DNA of 64,000 nt, taken from positions 1 through 64,000 of the forward strand of contig NZ_JNYY01000014.1 of NCBI RefSeq assembly GCF_000716785.1, written 5' to 3'. A model generated the notes under the pieces. It saw only the letters and a program-made list of their open reading frames with translations, ran no database searches and had not been told where the DNA came from. The translations under genes and the position numbers were made by a program. The DNA is from Amycolatopsis vancoresmycina. GTDB taxonomy: Bacteria; Actinomycetota; Actinomycetes; Mycobacteriales; Pseudonocardiaceae. Shown here piece after piece: positions 15,410-23,637 of this stretch (position 1 is the first letter of the stretch; the number at the start of each line of letters is the position of its first letter).

Positions 15410-16153
15410 GTGAGCGGAACGGTGCTGGTGCTCGGCGGACGCAGTGAGATCGGGCTGGCCGTGGCGAAACGCCTGGTCAGCGTGGATGTGCGGCGGTTCG
15501 TCCTGGCCGCGCGGCCGGGCGCGGACCTGACCGCGGAGGTCGCCGCGCTGCGCGCCGCCGGCGCCGAAACGGTGGACACCGCCGAATTCGACGCCGACGA
15601 CCTCGGCGCGCAGGGCCCGTTCCTGGAAAAGGTCGCGGCGGAGCACGGGCCGCTCGAAACGGTCGTGCTCGCCTTCGGCGTCCTCGGCGACCAGGCCCGC
15701 GCCGAGCAGGACGCGGCCCACGCCGCCGCGATCGTCCACACGGACTACGTGGCCCAGGTCGGCGTGCTGACCCACGCCGCGAACCTGCTGCGCGCGCAGG
15801 GCCACGGCCGGCTGGTCGTGTTCTCGTCGGTGGCCGGGGTGCGCGTGCGCCGCGCGAACTACGTCTACGGCTCGGCCAAGGCCGGGCTCGACGGCTTCGC
15901 AAGCGGCCTCGCCGACGCACTCCACGGCTCGGGCGTCCAGCTGCTGCTCGTCCGTCCGGGTTTCGTGATCGGCCGGATGACCGAGGGCATGTCGCCGGCG
16001 CCGTTCTCCAGCACCCCGGACCAGGTGGCCGAAGCGACGGTGGCGGCGTTGCGCGGCGGCCGCGGGGTCGTCTGGGTGCCCGGGGTACTCCGTCCGGTCT
16101 TCTTCGCGATGCGCCTGCTGCCGCGCGCGGTCTGGCGCCGCATGCCGCGCTGA
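15410..16153 (+). CDS. SDR reductase resembling DprE2 (decaprenylphosphoryl-2-keto-arabinose reductase)
   Basis: 247 residues. Rossmann motif VLGGRSEIGLAVAKRL at the N-terminus, VVLAFGVLGDQ about 85, SSVAGVRVRRANYVYGSAKA (catalytic Tyr and Lys) about 145, and VRPGFVIGRMTEGM about 180. It ends LLPRAVWRRMPR, very like mycobacterial DprE2, which completes epimerisation of decaprenylphosphoryl-ribose to the arabinose donor for arabinogalactan. No dprE1 oxidase partner is adjacent, so it may be a paralogue with another substrate. GTG at 15410 is chosen to begin at the Rossmann strand. Confidence 0.78.
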   Translation: MSGTVLVLGGRSEIGLAVAKRLVSVDVRRFVLAARPGADLTAEVAALRAAGAETVDTAEFDADDLGAQGPFLEKVAAEHGPLETVVLAFGVLGDQARAEQDAAHAAAIVHTDYVAQVGVLTHAANLLRAQGHGRLVVFSSVAGVRVRRANYVYGSAKAGLDGFASGLADALHGSGVQLLLVRPGFVIGRMTEGMSPAPFSSTPDQVAEATVAALRGGRGVVWVPGVLRPVFFAMRLLPRAVWRRMPR

Positions 16154-16338
16154 GGCCACTGTGGCCGGTGCCACAGCACTATCCCGTGCGCACTTCGGTA
16201 CCGTGCGTGGCAAAACCGGCCCCCGCGCTCGGCCGTTCGGGCAGCGTCACAGCATTCCGACAACTTTCTCAGCTGATTCCCAGCTAACGCGGTGATCCTC
16301 GAAGGGGGGAACACCGAGGGAAGCAAGGGGAAAGTGTC

Positions 16339-17556
16339 GTGCTGTTGTCGTCGCGGGGGCGCCGCACCGGCGGCCGGGTCGCGCTCGGCGTCGTCTCGAC
16401 GGTGGTGCTCGGCGCCACCGGCTACCTGTGGGCGCAGCTGAGCACCCTGGACGCCGGCATCGTCACCGCCGACGTCATCCCGCCGGCCGCGCAGGTCGAC
16501 AACGATGACAACCCGCCCGGCGAGCCGCTGAAGGTCGCCCAGAACATCCTGCTCGTCGGGATCGACGCGCGGACCGACACGTACGGCAATCCGTTGCCGC
16601 AGAACGTGCTCGACGCGCTGCACGCCGGAAGCGGCGACGACGGCGGGGACACCACGGACACCATGATCGTGGTGCACATCCCGGCGGGCGGCGCCGCGGC
16701 CACCGCGATCTCGATCCCGCGTGACTCCTATGTGGACATCGCGGGCGGGTACGGCAAGCACAAGATCAACTCCGCGTACAGCCGCGGCAAGAACGCCTCG
16801 ATGTCCGGATTGCGCGCCCAGGGGCTGTCCGGCGCGCAGCTGGAAGTGGCGGCGAACGCGGCAGGCGCCAAGACGGCGATCCAGACCGTGGAGAAGTTCA
16901 CCGGCCTGACGATCAACCACTACGCGGCGATCAACCTCGCCGGCTTCGACGCCCTGTCCCAGGCCGTCGGCGGCGTCGAGGTGTGCCTCAAGGCGCCGGT
17001 GCACGACAGCTACTCGGGCGCGGACTTCCCGGCCGGGACGCAGACGCTGTCCGGGGCGCAGGCGCTCGCCTTCGTCCGGCAGCGGCACGGGCTGCTCAAC
17101 GGTGACCTCGACCGGATCGCGCGGCAGCAGGCGTTCCTGTCCGGGATGGCGAAGAAGGTGCTGAGCGCGGGCACGTTCACCGACCCGTCGAAGCTGAGTT
17201 CGCTGGTCGGTGCGGTGCAGGGCTCGGTCGTGCTGGACACGGGCTGGGACATCCTGAGCTTCGCGCAGCAGCTGCGGGGGATGACCTCGGGGGCGATCAG
17301 CTTCGCCACCATCCCGGTGCAGAGCCTGTCCCTGCCGACGCCGTCCGACGGTGACGCGGTCAAGGTCGACCCGGCGCAGGTCCAGCAGTTCGTCCGCACG
17401 GCGATCAGCACGCCGGCGGTCCGGGCTTCGGGCGACGACACGACCGGCGGGGTCAAGCCGGTCGCGGCCACCGGCACCACGACGCCGACGCCGGGGCGGG
17501 GCGCCACGGACACGAAGCAGCCGGCGGCCAGTGCGGCCGCCGGCTGCGTGAACTAG
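16339..17556 (+). CDS. LytR-CpsA-Psr (LCP) family cell-wall ligase
   Basis: 405 residues, type II membrane protein with one N-terminal span (VALGVVSTVVLGATGYLWAQ, about 14-34). The LCP domain spans about 65-260: NILLVGIDART, DTMIVVHIPAGG, ISIPRDSYVDI, KINSAYSRG and FVRQRHGLLNGDLDRIARQQ, which include the conserved Arg residues binding the lipid pyrophosphate. It attaches arabinogalactan or another glycopolymer to peptidoglycan. The C-terminus is a Thr/Pro/Ala-rich tail with a final Cys. GTG start. It is convergent with the acyl-CoA dehydrogenase gene, leaving four bases between the stops. Confidence 0.92.
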   Translation: MLLSSRGRRTGGRVALGVVSTVVLGATGYLWAQLSTLDAGIVTADVIPPAAQVDNDDNPPGEPLKVAQNILLVGIDARTDTYGNPLPQNVLDALHAGSGDDGGDTTDTMIVVHIPAGGAAATAISIPRDSYVDIAGGYGKHKINSAYSRGKNASMSGLRAQGLSGAQLEVAANAAGAKTAIQTVEKFTGLTINHYAAINLAGFDALSQAVGGVEVCLKAPVHDSYSGADFPAGTQTLSGAQALAFVRQRHGLLNGDLDRIARQQAFLSGMAKKVLSAGTFTDPSKLSSLVGAVQGSVVLDTGWDILSFAQQLRGMTSGAISFATIPVQSLSLPTPSDGDAVKVDPAQVQQFVRTAISTPAVRASGDDTTGGVKPVAATGTTTPTPGRGATDTKQPAASAAAGCVN

Positions 17557-17560
17557 AGAC

Positions 17561-18751
17561 TCACACGAAAGCGCTCTGCCCGGTGATCGCCTTGCCGACG
17601 ATCAGGGTGTTCATCTCGCGCGTGCCCTCGAAGGAGTAGATCGCCTCGGCGTCGGCGAAGAACCGCGCGACGTCGTAGTCCAGCACGATCCCGTTGCCGC
17701 CGAAGATCTCGCGACTCCAGGCGACCACCTCGCGCATCCGCGACGTGACGAACGCCTTCGCCAGCGACGAGTGCTCGTCCTGGAAGATCCCCGCGTCCTG
17801 CAGTCGGGCCAGCTGCACCAGCATGCCCCAGGAGGCGGTGATGTTGCCGAGGCTCTTCACCAGCAGGTCCTGCACCAGCTGGAAGCGGGCGATCGGCCGG
17901 CCGAACTGCTTGCGCTGCTTGGCGTAGTCCAGTGCGAGCTCGTAGGCGCCGATCATCACGCCCAGTGCCTGCCAGGCCACGCCACCGCGGGTGGCGCGCA
18001 GGATCTCGGCGACGTCGCGGAAGGAGTTGATGCCCTGCAGGCGGTTCTCCTCCGGCACGCGGACGTCCGTGAGGGTGATTTCGGCGTTTTCGACGATCCG
18101 GAAGGCGGTCTTGCCCTGGATCTTCTCCGCCACGAAACCCGGTGTGCCCTTCTCGACGACGAAACCCTTGACGTGGTTGTCGTCGACGTCCCGGGCCCAC
18201 ACCACGACGTAGTCGGCGAAGGTCGCGTTGCCGATCCACTTCTTGGCGCCGTTGAGGATCCAGCTGTCGCCGTCTCGCTGCGCCGTGGTGCGCATGCCGC
18301 CGGCGACGTCGGAACCGCCGAGCGGTTCGGTCATCGCGAACGCGCCGATCTTGTCCATCGCGGCCATTTCCGGGAGCCAGCGGTCGCGCTGCTCCTGGCT
18401 GCCGCCACTGTAGATCGAGTACATCGCGAGTCCGTTGTGGACACCGAAGAACGTCGCCACGGACGCGTCGGTGCGGCTCATCTCCATCGCCATCATGCCG
18501 GTGAGCAGGTGGCTGACCGCCGCCTTGTGCTCGCCGTAGCCCTCGTAGGGCAGCCCGGCGAGGCCGCTTTCGCGGAACATGCCGATCAGTTCCTGCGGGA
18601 AGGTCCCGGCCTCCCAGTTCTCGTTGACCAGCGGCTTGACGTCGTGGCGCATGAACTCCCGCGCCTGGACGAGCAGCTTGCGCTCCTCGTCCGGCAGCAG
18701 CGCCTCGAAGTCGTAGAAGTCGGCGGTGAGCTTGTCCTTCAGCGGTTCCAT
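17561..18751 (-). CDS. Acyl-CoA dehydrogenase, glutaryl-CoA dehydrogenase/ACX4 clade
   Basis: 396 residues, FAD enzyme that makes a 2,3-enoyl-CoA. FAMTEPLGGSDVAGG (about 137) and the tail YSFEGTREMNTLIVGKAITG carry the catalytic Glu at 375 and the GCDH-like end. In the segment where human glutaryl-CoA dehydrogenase has the substrate-carboxylate Arg, this protein reads ASVATFFGVHNGLAM with no Arg, which argues against glutaryl-CoA and for a monocarboxylic acyl-CoA. Last gene of a five-gene operon; GGAGGAGAAC precedes the ATG one base after the previous stop. Confidence 0.88.
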   Translation of the reverse strand: MEPLKDKLTADFYDFEALLPDEERKLLVQAREFMRHDVKPLVNENWEAGTFPQELIGMFRESGLAGLPYEGYGEHKAAVSHLLTGMMAMEMSRTDASVATFFGVHNGLAMYSIYSGGSQEQRDRWLPEMAAMDKIGAFAMTEPLGGSDVAGGMRTTAQRDGDSWILNGAKKWIGNATFADYVVVWARDVDDNHVKGFVVEKGTPGFVAEKIQGKTAFRIVENAEITLTDVRVPEENRLQGINSFRDVAEILRATRGGVAWQALGVMIGAYELALDYAKQRKQFGRPIARFQLVQDLLVKSLGNITASWGMLVQLARLQDAGIFQDEHSSLAKAFVTSRMREVVAWSREIFGGNGIVLDYDVARFFADAEAIYSFEGTREMNTLIVGKAITGQSAFV

Positions 18752-18752
18752 T

Positions 18753-19658
18753 TCAGTTCTCCTCCAAAGCGTTCAGGACGGCCAGCTGCTTGCGGTCGCG
18801 CGTCTCGGCCAGTTCCGAGTACGTGGAGGAGCCGTAAGCCTTTTCGACAGCTTCGATGAGCTGCTCCTGCTCTTCGGGGCCCTGGCTGGGGGTGCCCAGC
18901 CCGGCCCACATCTGCTTCATGGACTTGCCGATGTGCTCGGCCATGTGCCGGTAGCCACCGGGACCACCACCCAAGTGCGAACCGAGGAACGGCCCGACCG
19001 TGGCCCAGCGGATGCCGAGCGAACTCGTGATCACCTTGTCGAGGTCCTCGGGGGTGACGACGCCCTGCTCGACGAGGTAGATCGCCTCGCGGCTCAGCGC
19101 GTTCTGCAGGCGGTTGCCGACGAAGCCGGGGATCTCCTTGCGCTCCACGACCGGCGTCCGGCCGAGCGAGGTGTAGAAGTCCACGGCCTTCTGCACCGAC
19201 TCGTCGCTGGTCTGCTCACCGGGAACGACCTCGACCAGGGGGATCAGGTGCGGCGGGTTGAACGGGTGTCCGATGAGGACACGGCGGCCGTCGATCCCGC
19301 CGGTGAACGCCGTCGACGGGATGGCGCTCGACGAACTCAGCAGCAGCGCGTGCTGCGGAGCCTGTTCGACGAGCTGCCGGAACAGGTCCTTTTTGAACTC
19401 GGCGTTCTCGGGTCCGTTCTCCTGCACGACATCCGCGTCCCGCACGGCTTCGGTCACGTCGGCGGCGATGTGCACGCGGCCCGCCAGCTCCTCGGCGGTG
19501 CTGCCGAGGTGCGGGGCGAACTGCGCCAGTGCCTGCGAGACGGCGTCGGCGAGGTCCGGGCGGGGGTCGGTGACCCGGACGGTCAGGCCGTGGCTCGCGA
19601 ACAGCGCGGTCCAGGAGAGGCCGATGGTGCCGGCGCCGATGACTGCCGCGTTCTTCAC
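18753..19658 (-). CDS. 3-hydroxyacyl-CoA dehydrogenase (lambda-crystallin / carnitine dehydrogenase type)
   Basis: 301 residues. NAD-binding AVIGAGTIGLSWTALFASHG at the N-terminus, NGPENAEFKKDLFRQL about 82, LSSSSAIPST about 107, IGHPFNPPHLIPLVEVVPG about 130 and VERKEIPGFVGNRLQNAL about 172. It oxidises a 3-hydroxy group next to a carboxylate or CoA thioester. The single-domain short form with these motifs is also used by L-carnitine and L-gulonate dehydrogenases, so the substrate is open. Its ATG overlaps the decarboxylase stop (ATGA) and the dehydrogenase gene follows at once. Confidence 0.87.
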   Translation of the reverse strand: MKNAAVIGAGTIGLSWTALFASHGLTVRVTDPRPDLADAVSQALAQFAPHLGSTAEELAGRVHIAADVTEAVRDADVVQENGPENAEFKKDLFRQLVEQAPQHALLLSSSSAIPSTAFTGGIDGRRVLIGHPFNPPHLIPLVEVVPGEQTSDESVQKAVDFYTSLGRTPVVERKEIPGFVGNRLQNALSREAIYLVEQGVVTPEDLDKVITSSLGIRWATVGPFLGSHLGGGPGGYRHMAEHIGKSMKQMWAGLGTPSQGPEEQEQLIEAVEKAYGSSTYSELAETRDRKQLAVLNALEEN

Positions 19659-20401
19659 GACTGCGCTCCCTTCAGGTAGTCGAAGACCGGCTTGACCGGG
19701 GCGAGCGTCAGGTCGGTGCGGATGTGGCTCGCGGAAACGACCTCCAGCACGGGGAGATCGGCCAGCGGGGCGAGGACGTGCTGGAACAGCTGCAGCCGCG
19801 CGGGGCCGGTGTAGGCCTCCTTGACCACGACGTCGGTGATCTCGGTGCGGACCAGCTCCTGGACGCGCGGGGCGCCGTCGTAGCCGGGGATCGTCTTGAG
19901 CATGAACGTCGGGACGGTGATCTGGCGCTCGGCCTCGCGGACGTCCAGCTGGTGGTGCTTGTAGCCCATGGTCGCGGTCGCCACCCGCAGCGTCCCGTAG
20001 TCCAAAGTGCCCACCAGGACGCCGTTGTCGACATAGAGGTTCGGCGACCCGACAGTCTTCGGGTAGGCGCTGACCTCGCGCCCGGACGCGGTCGCCGGGA
20101 AGTTGTCCAGGTACATCGCGTGCAGGTATTCGCCGCGCTCGCCGTCGAAGCCGACCTCGATCGCCTGGCCGGCCTCGGTGTACGGGCCGTAGCCGGAGAC
20201 GTCGCCCATCTTCATGACTTCGAAGCGCACCAACGGTTCTTCGACCTGCAGCGGCTCGGGCACGACCGCGCGCAGGGCGTCGGCGTCGGTGCGGTAGACG
20301 ATGTTGAGGTACTCGCGGTTCGTGAACCGCGGGACCACGGGCGCGAACGCCGGGGCGGTCAGCGGGGTCGTCACGTGCTGCCGGACTTCTTCGATCTTCA
20401 T
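19655..20401 (-). CDS. adc: Acetoacetate decarboxylase
   Basis: 248 residues, very close in motif order to clostridial Adc: YLNIVYRTDADALRAVVPEP, GREVSAYPKTVGSPNL, GTLDYGTLRVATATMGYKHH, GPARLQLFQHVLAPLADLPV and ASHIRTDLTLAP. The Schiff-base lysine sits at residue 115, the same number as in Clostridium, but the neighbouring Lys116 is Thr here. It decarboxylates a 3-oxo acid to a ketone. Both ends overlap neighbours by ATGA, so it is translated as part of the five-gene operon and probably takes the 3-oxo product of the dehydrogenase. Confidence 0.9.
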   Translation of the reverse strand: MKIEEVRQHVTTPLTAPAFAPVVPRFTNREYLNIVYRTDADALRAVVPEPLQVEEPLVRFEVMKMGDVSGYGPYTEAGQAIEVGFDGERGEYLHAMYLDNFPATASGREVSAYPKTVGSPNLYVDNGVLVGTLDYGTLRVATATMGYKHHQLDVREAERQITVPTFMLKTIPGYDGAPRVQELVRTEITDVVVKEAYTGPARLQLFQHVLAPLADLPVLEVVSASHIRTDLTLAPVKPVFDYLKGAQS

Positions 20402-21141
20402 TCGCCTGTCCACTTCGGAGCGCGGCGTTCGGCGAAGGCGGTCATGCCCTCGCGGACGTCCTTCGACTGCATCAGCTTCTTGATTTCTTCGCGCTGCACG
20501 GCCGCGGGATCCGCGGCGCGCACGACCTTCTTGACGGCGGCGAGGGCCAGAGGCGCGTTCTCCGCCAGCTTCTCGGCGAGGCCGACGGCGACCGCGGCGG
20601 CGTCCCCGGCCGGCGTCACGCGGTTGACCAGGCCCAGTTCCCCGGCGCGGCGGCCGGTGACGGGCTCGCCGGTCAGCAGGAACTCCATCGCCAGGTGGTG
20701 CGGGATCCGCTTCGGCAGCCGGATGACACCGCCGCCGGCGGCAATCAGGCCGCGCTTGACCTCCGGGAGGCCGAACTTGGCGTCCTCCGCGGCGACGATC
20801 AGGTCGCACCCGAGGGCGAGCTCGAACCCGCCGCCCATCGCGAAGCCTTCGACCGCGGCGATCAGCGGTTTGGCCAGTTCGGCCTCGGTCAGGCCGCCGA
20901 ACCCGCGGCCCGGGATTTCCGGCGACTCGCCCTGCAGGGCGGCCTTGAGGTCCATCCCGGCGCTGAAGGTGTTGTCGGCGCCGGTCAGGACGCCCGCCCG
21001 GAGCGTGGGGTCGCTCTCGAGTTCGTCGAGGGCGGCGGCCAGCTGGGCCGCGACGGCGGCGTTGACCGCGTTGCGGGCCCGCGGCCGGTCGATCGTGATC
21101 AGCAGGGTGCTGCCGATCCGTTCGGTGCGTACTTCACTCAT
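20398..21141 (-). CDS. Enoyl-CoA hydratase/isomerase (crotonase family)
   Basis: 247 residues. ITIDRPRARNAVNAAVAAQL, LTGADNTFSAGMDLKA (oxyanion hole), GFAMGGGFELALGCDLIVAA and FGLPEVKRGLIAAGGGVIRL. The last two segments contain the two glutamates used for hydration in the family, so hydratase activity is likely. The C-terminus KDVREGMTAFAERRAPKWTG is standard. It lies 12 bp after the CoA-transferase gene and overlaps the decarboxylase start by ATGA. Confidence 0.9.
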   Translation of the reverse strand: MSEVRTERIGSTLLITIDRPRARNAVNAAVAAQLAAALDELESDPTLRAGVLTGADNTFSAGMDLKAALQGESPEIPGRGFGGLTEAELAKPLIAAVEGFAMGGGFELALGCDLIVAAEDAKFGLPEVKRGLIAAGGGVIRLPKRIPHHLAMEFLLTGEPVTGRRAGELGLVNRVTPAGDAAAVAVGLAEKLAENAPLALAAVKKVVRAADPAAVQREEIKKLMQSKDVREGMTAFAERRAPKWTGE

Positions 21142-21153
21142 GACTCGCTTCTT

Positions 21154-22290
21154 TCACAGTTCCGCGAGGACTTCGGCGGTGTCCTGGCCGGCCAGCGGGG
21201 CCAGGCGGCGGATCGAGCCGGGCGTCGCGGAGAACTTCACCGGGATGCCGACCGTGCGGATGGTGCCCTCGCTCGGGTGCTCGACGGTGTCCAGCAGGTG
21301 GCCGTCGCGGACGTACGGGTCCTCGTGGGCCTTGTCCAGCTCCAGCACCGGGGCCATCGGGATGCTGTGCTTCGCGCACACCTCGGCCCACTCCTCGGTG
21401 GTCAGCGCCGGGGCGCACTCGGCGATCCGCCCGGTCAGCCACTCGTTGTCGGCGCGGTCGATAGCCTCGCCGTTGACGCGCGGGTCCCCGGCGAGGTCGG
21501 GCCGCCCGGCCGCGGCGAAGAAGTCGCGGAAGTTCTTCGGGTTGTACGGGATGACGCAGGCGAGGCCGTCCTTCGTGCGGACCGCGGCGTGGCCCTTCGT
21601 CATCGACAGCGCGAACCCGGTGGGGCCCTCGGCCGGCTCGTAGGTGTGCCCGGCGAGGTGTTCGACCAGGTTGAACGCGAGCAGCGTGTCGGTCATCGGG
21701 ATCTCGATCTGCTGGCCCTCGCCGGTCTTGTCGCGGTGGACCAGCGCGGCGAGCACGCTGTAGGCGATGGTCAGCGACGAGACCTTGTCGCCGATGATCG
21801 TCGGCAGGTAGACCGGCTGGCCGAGCGCCCGGTCGGCCACGTCGACCAGGCCGGAGGAGGCCTGCACGGTTTCGTCGTAGGCGGCGTTGCCGGCCTGCGG
21901 GGAGTCGCTGCGGAAGCCCTGCGCGTGGGCGTAGACCAGGCGCGGGTTGCGCTCGGCGACGTCGGCGTAGTTCAGGCCGAGCCGGCTCAGCGCGCCGGGG
22001 CGCATGTTGGTGATCAGCACGTCGGCGGTGTCGATCAGCTTGAGGGCCTGCGCGCGCTCGGTCTCGTCCTTGAGGTTGAGGGCCACGCTGCGCTTGTTGC
22101 GGTTGACGTTGAGGTTCAGCGCGGTCATGCCCGGCGTGGTGCGGTACTGGCCCACGCGCACGGTGTCCGCGGGGGACTCGATCTTGATCACGTCGGCGCC
22201 CAGGTCGCCGAGGATCTGGGCCGCGTACGGGCCCATCACCACGGTGGAGAGGTCGATCACGCGCACGCCGTCCAGCGGTCCGGTCGTCAT
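21154..22290 (-). CDS. Family III CoA-transferase (CaiB/BaiF type)
   Basis: 378 residues. GVRVIDLSTVVMGPYAAQIL and LGDLGADVIKIESPADTVR at the N-terminus, VALNLKDE about 70, NMRPGALSRLGL about 95, and AYDETVQASSG with the catalytic Asp near 168. It activates an organic acid by CoA transfer, the likely entry step of the operon. AAAGGA eight bases before the ATG is the ribosome site. First gene of the operon, 85 bp downstream of a 14-bp inverted repeat and the LysR gene. Confidence 0.9.
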   Translation of the reverse strand: MTTGPLDGVRVIDLSTVVMGPYAAQILGDLGADVIKIESPADTVRVGQYRTTPGMTALNLNVNRNKRSVALNLKDETERAQALKLIDTADVLITNMRPGALSRLGLNYADVAERNPRLVYAHAQGFRSDSPQAGNAAYDETVQASSGLVDVADRALGQPVYLPTIIGDKVSSLTIAYSVLAALVHRDKTGEGQQIEIPMTDTLLAFNLVEHLAGHTYEPAEGPTGFALSMTKGHAAVRTKDGLACVIPYNPKNFRDFFAAAGRPDLAGDPRVNGEAIDRADNEWLTGRIAECAPALTTEEWAEVCAKHSIPMAPVLELDKAHEDPYVRDGHLLDTVEHPSEGTIRTVGIPVKFSATPGSIRRLAPLAGQDTAEVLAEL

Positions 22291-22374
22291 CTTTTCGTCC
22301 TTTCGCGCCTTGCTGGTTTCGCTCTACTTCCGAACGTAGGCGCGGGCGGCGTGAAAGGGAATGATCATGATGCG

Positions 22375-22409
22375 AACAATGGTATGACTCTGCTGGTCAT
22401 ACCATTGTT
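22375..22409. promoter_or_regulatory. 14-bp perfect inverted repeat between lysR and the operon
   Basis: AACAATGGTATGAC and its exact complement are separated by seven bases. The right arm abuts the stop codon of the LysR gene. The arms are unusually AT-rich for this genome and no U-tract follows, so an operator for the LysR protein or an attenuator is more likely than a classical terminator. It lies 85 bp upstream of the CoA-transferase start. Confidence 0.7.
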
Positions 22410-23315
22410 TCAGCTGCTGAGCGGCTCGGCGAAGATCGCTTTTGCGGCGTCGACGAGGTCACGCAGGTCGCCGTCGGTGCGATCGCGCCGCCAGAGCAGG
22501 CCGGTGTCCAACTGGGGACGGAAGTCGGTGAACGGCAGAACGATGACGTTGTCGAGCCGGTAGCCGTGCATCGGGCTCTTGTCGTCGAGCATGGAAATGG
22601 AGAAGGCTTCGCCACTGGAAATGATTTCCGACGTCCCGCCGTAGCCGGTGTTGCTCAGCCGGATACGTTTCTTGACGCCGAGCTCGTTCAATTGGTGGTC
22701 GAGCTGCTCGAAATAGGCGGGGACGATTTCCCCTGGTGAGGCGACGTACGGGAACTCGGTCAGCTCGGCGAGGGAAACGGAGTCCCGCCCGGCGAACAGG
22801 TCGGCGGGCACGACGGCCCCCAGCCGTTCGGTCATCACGGGCAGCTGCTCCAGCGCGGGATCGGTGACCGGCAGCCGCGCGAGGGTGAGGGCGAGCTTGC
22901 CGTCGTGCACGCCCTGCACGAGGTCGGCGGTGGTGCCGGGCCAGCGCTTGAGCTCGTACGTGCCGCGGACCCGCTCGGCCAGGGCGTTGACGCGTTCCCG
23001 CAGGTCGGGATGCACGCCGGCGGGCATGCCGAGGAAGACGGTGCTGCGCTGCGGCGTGGTCGCCTCCCGCAGCTTCCAGGGAATGGCGCCGACCCGCTCG
23101 AGGACGTCCCGGGCCAGGGGAAGCAGCGCGGCCCCGGCGTCGGTCAGGGTGACGTGGTGGGTGCTGCGGTCGAACAGCTGCTGCCCGAGTTCGTGTTCGA
23201 GGTCCTTGATCCGCTGGCTGAGCGGAGACGCGGCCATGTGCAGCTTCCGCGCGGCAGCGGAGAAGTTCAGCTCCTCGGCGACCGCGACGAAGTAACGCAG
23301 GTGCAGCATCTCCAC
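22410..23315 (-). CDS. LysR family transcriptional regulator
   Basis: 301 residues. Winged HTH at 1-62 (LHLRYFVAVAEELNFSAAARKLHMAASPLSQRIKDLEHEL), effector domain about 92-295 (STVFLGMPAGVHPDLRERVN; FPYVASPGEIVPAYFEQLDH). It lies upstream of and codirectional with the five-gene acyl-CoA operon, with a strong inverted repeat between them, so it is the probable regulator of that operon. GTG at 23315 or ATG at 23309 are both possible. Its upstream region is filled by a 21-bp repeat array. Confidence 0.9.
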   Translation of the reverse strand: MEMLHLRYFVAVAEELNFSAAARKLHMAASPLSQRIKDLEHELGQQLFDRSTHHVTLTDAGAALLPLARDVLERVGAIPWKLREATTPQRSTVFLGMPAGVHPDLRERVNALAERVRGTYELKRWPGTTADLVQGVHDGKLALTLARLPVTDPALEQLPVMTERLGAVVPADLFAGRDSVSLAELTEFPYVASPGEIVPAYFEQLDHQLNELGVKKRIRLSNTGYGGTSEIISSGEAFSISMLDDKSPMHGYRLDNVIVLPFTDFRPQLDTGLLWRRDRTDGDLRDLVDAAKAIFAEPLSS

Positions 23316-23350
23316 CCCCCAACCCTAGCCACCCCCGTGATGCCCCTCCA

Positions 23351-23637
23351 ATCACACGAGATGCCTCCCGGATCACGTGAGATGCCTCTCGGATCACGCG
23401 AGTTCCGCTTTCAATCACGCGAGTTCCGGCCCCGATCACGCGAGTCCCGTGTACCCGGACCGGCGCGTACCCAAGGGGACGACTCGCGTACCTGGACGGA
23501 CGACTCGCGTACCTGGAGGGTCGGTTGGGCGTGACCAAGACCCGGCCTCGCGTGACTGGAGACGGAACTCACGTGATTGGGGGCGTATCTCGCGTGATTG
23601 GGGAGCGATCTCGCGTGATTGGCGGGGCATCACGCGT
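23351..23637. repeat. 21-bp-period repeat array with orientation flip
   Basis: About fourteen units of exactly 21 bp. The first five have ATCACrYGAG cores at 23351, 23372, 23393, 23414 and 23435. Then come CGCGTACC units in the same phase (23464, 23485, 23506), two of them beginning GGACGACTCG at 23477 and 23498. After that come inverted cores CTCrCGTGAT at 23547, 23568, 23589 and 23610. The two halves are complementary in order, e.g. CAATCACGCGAGTTCCG near 23412 against CGGAACTCACGTGATTG near 23563. It fills the whole 314-bp gap between the histidine kinase stop, which lies inside the last unit, and lysR. Confidence 0.9.

Noticed and set aside
23351..23637. CRISPR array
   Set aside because: The 21-bp period has no repeat-spacer contrast of CRISPR size, spacers are under 12 bp and related, orientation flips, and no cas genes are present.
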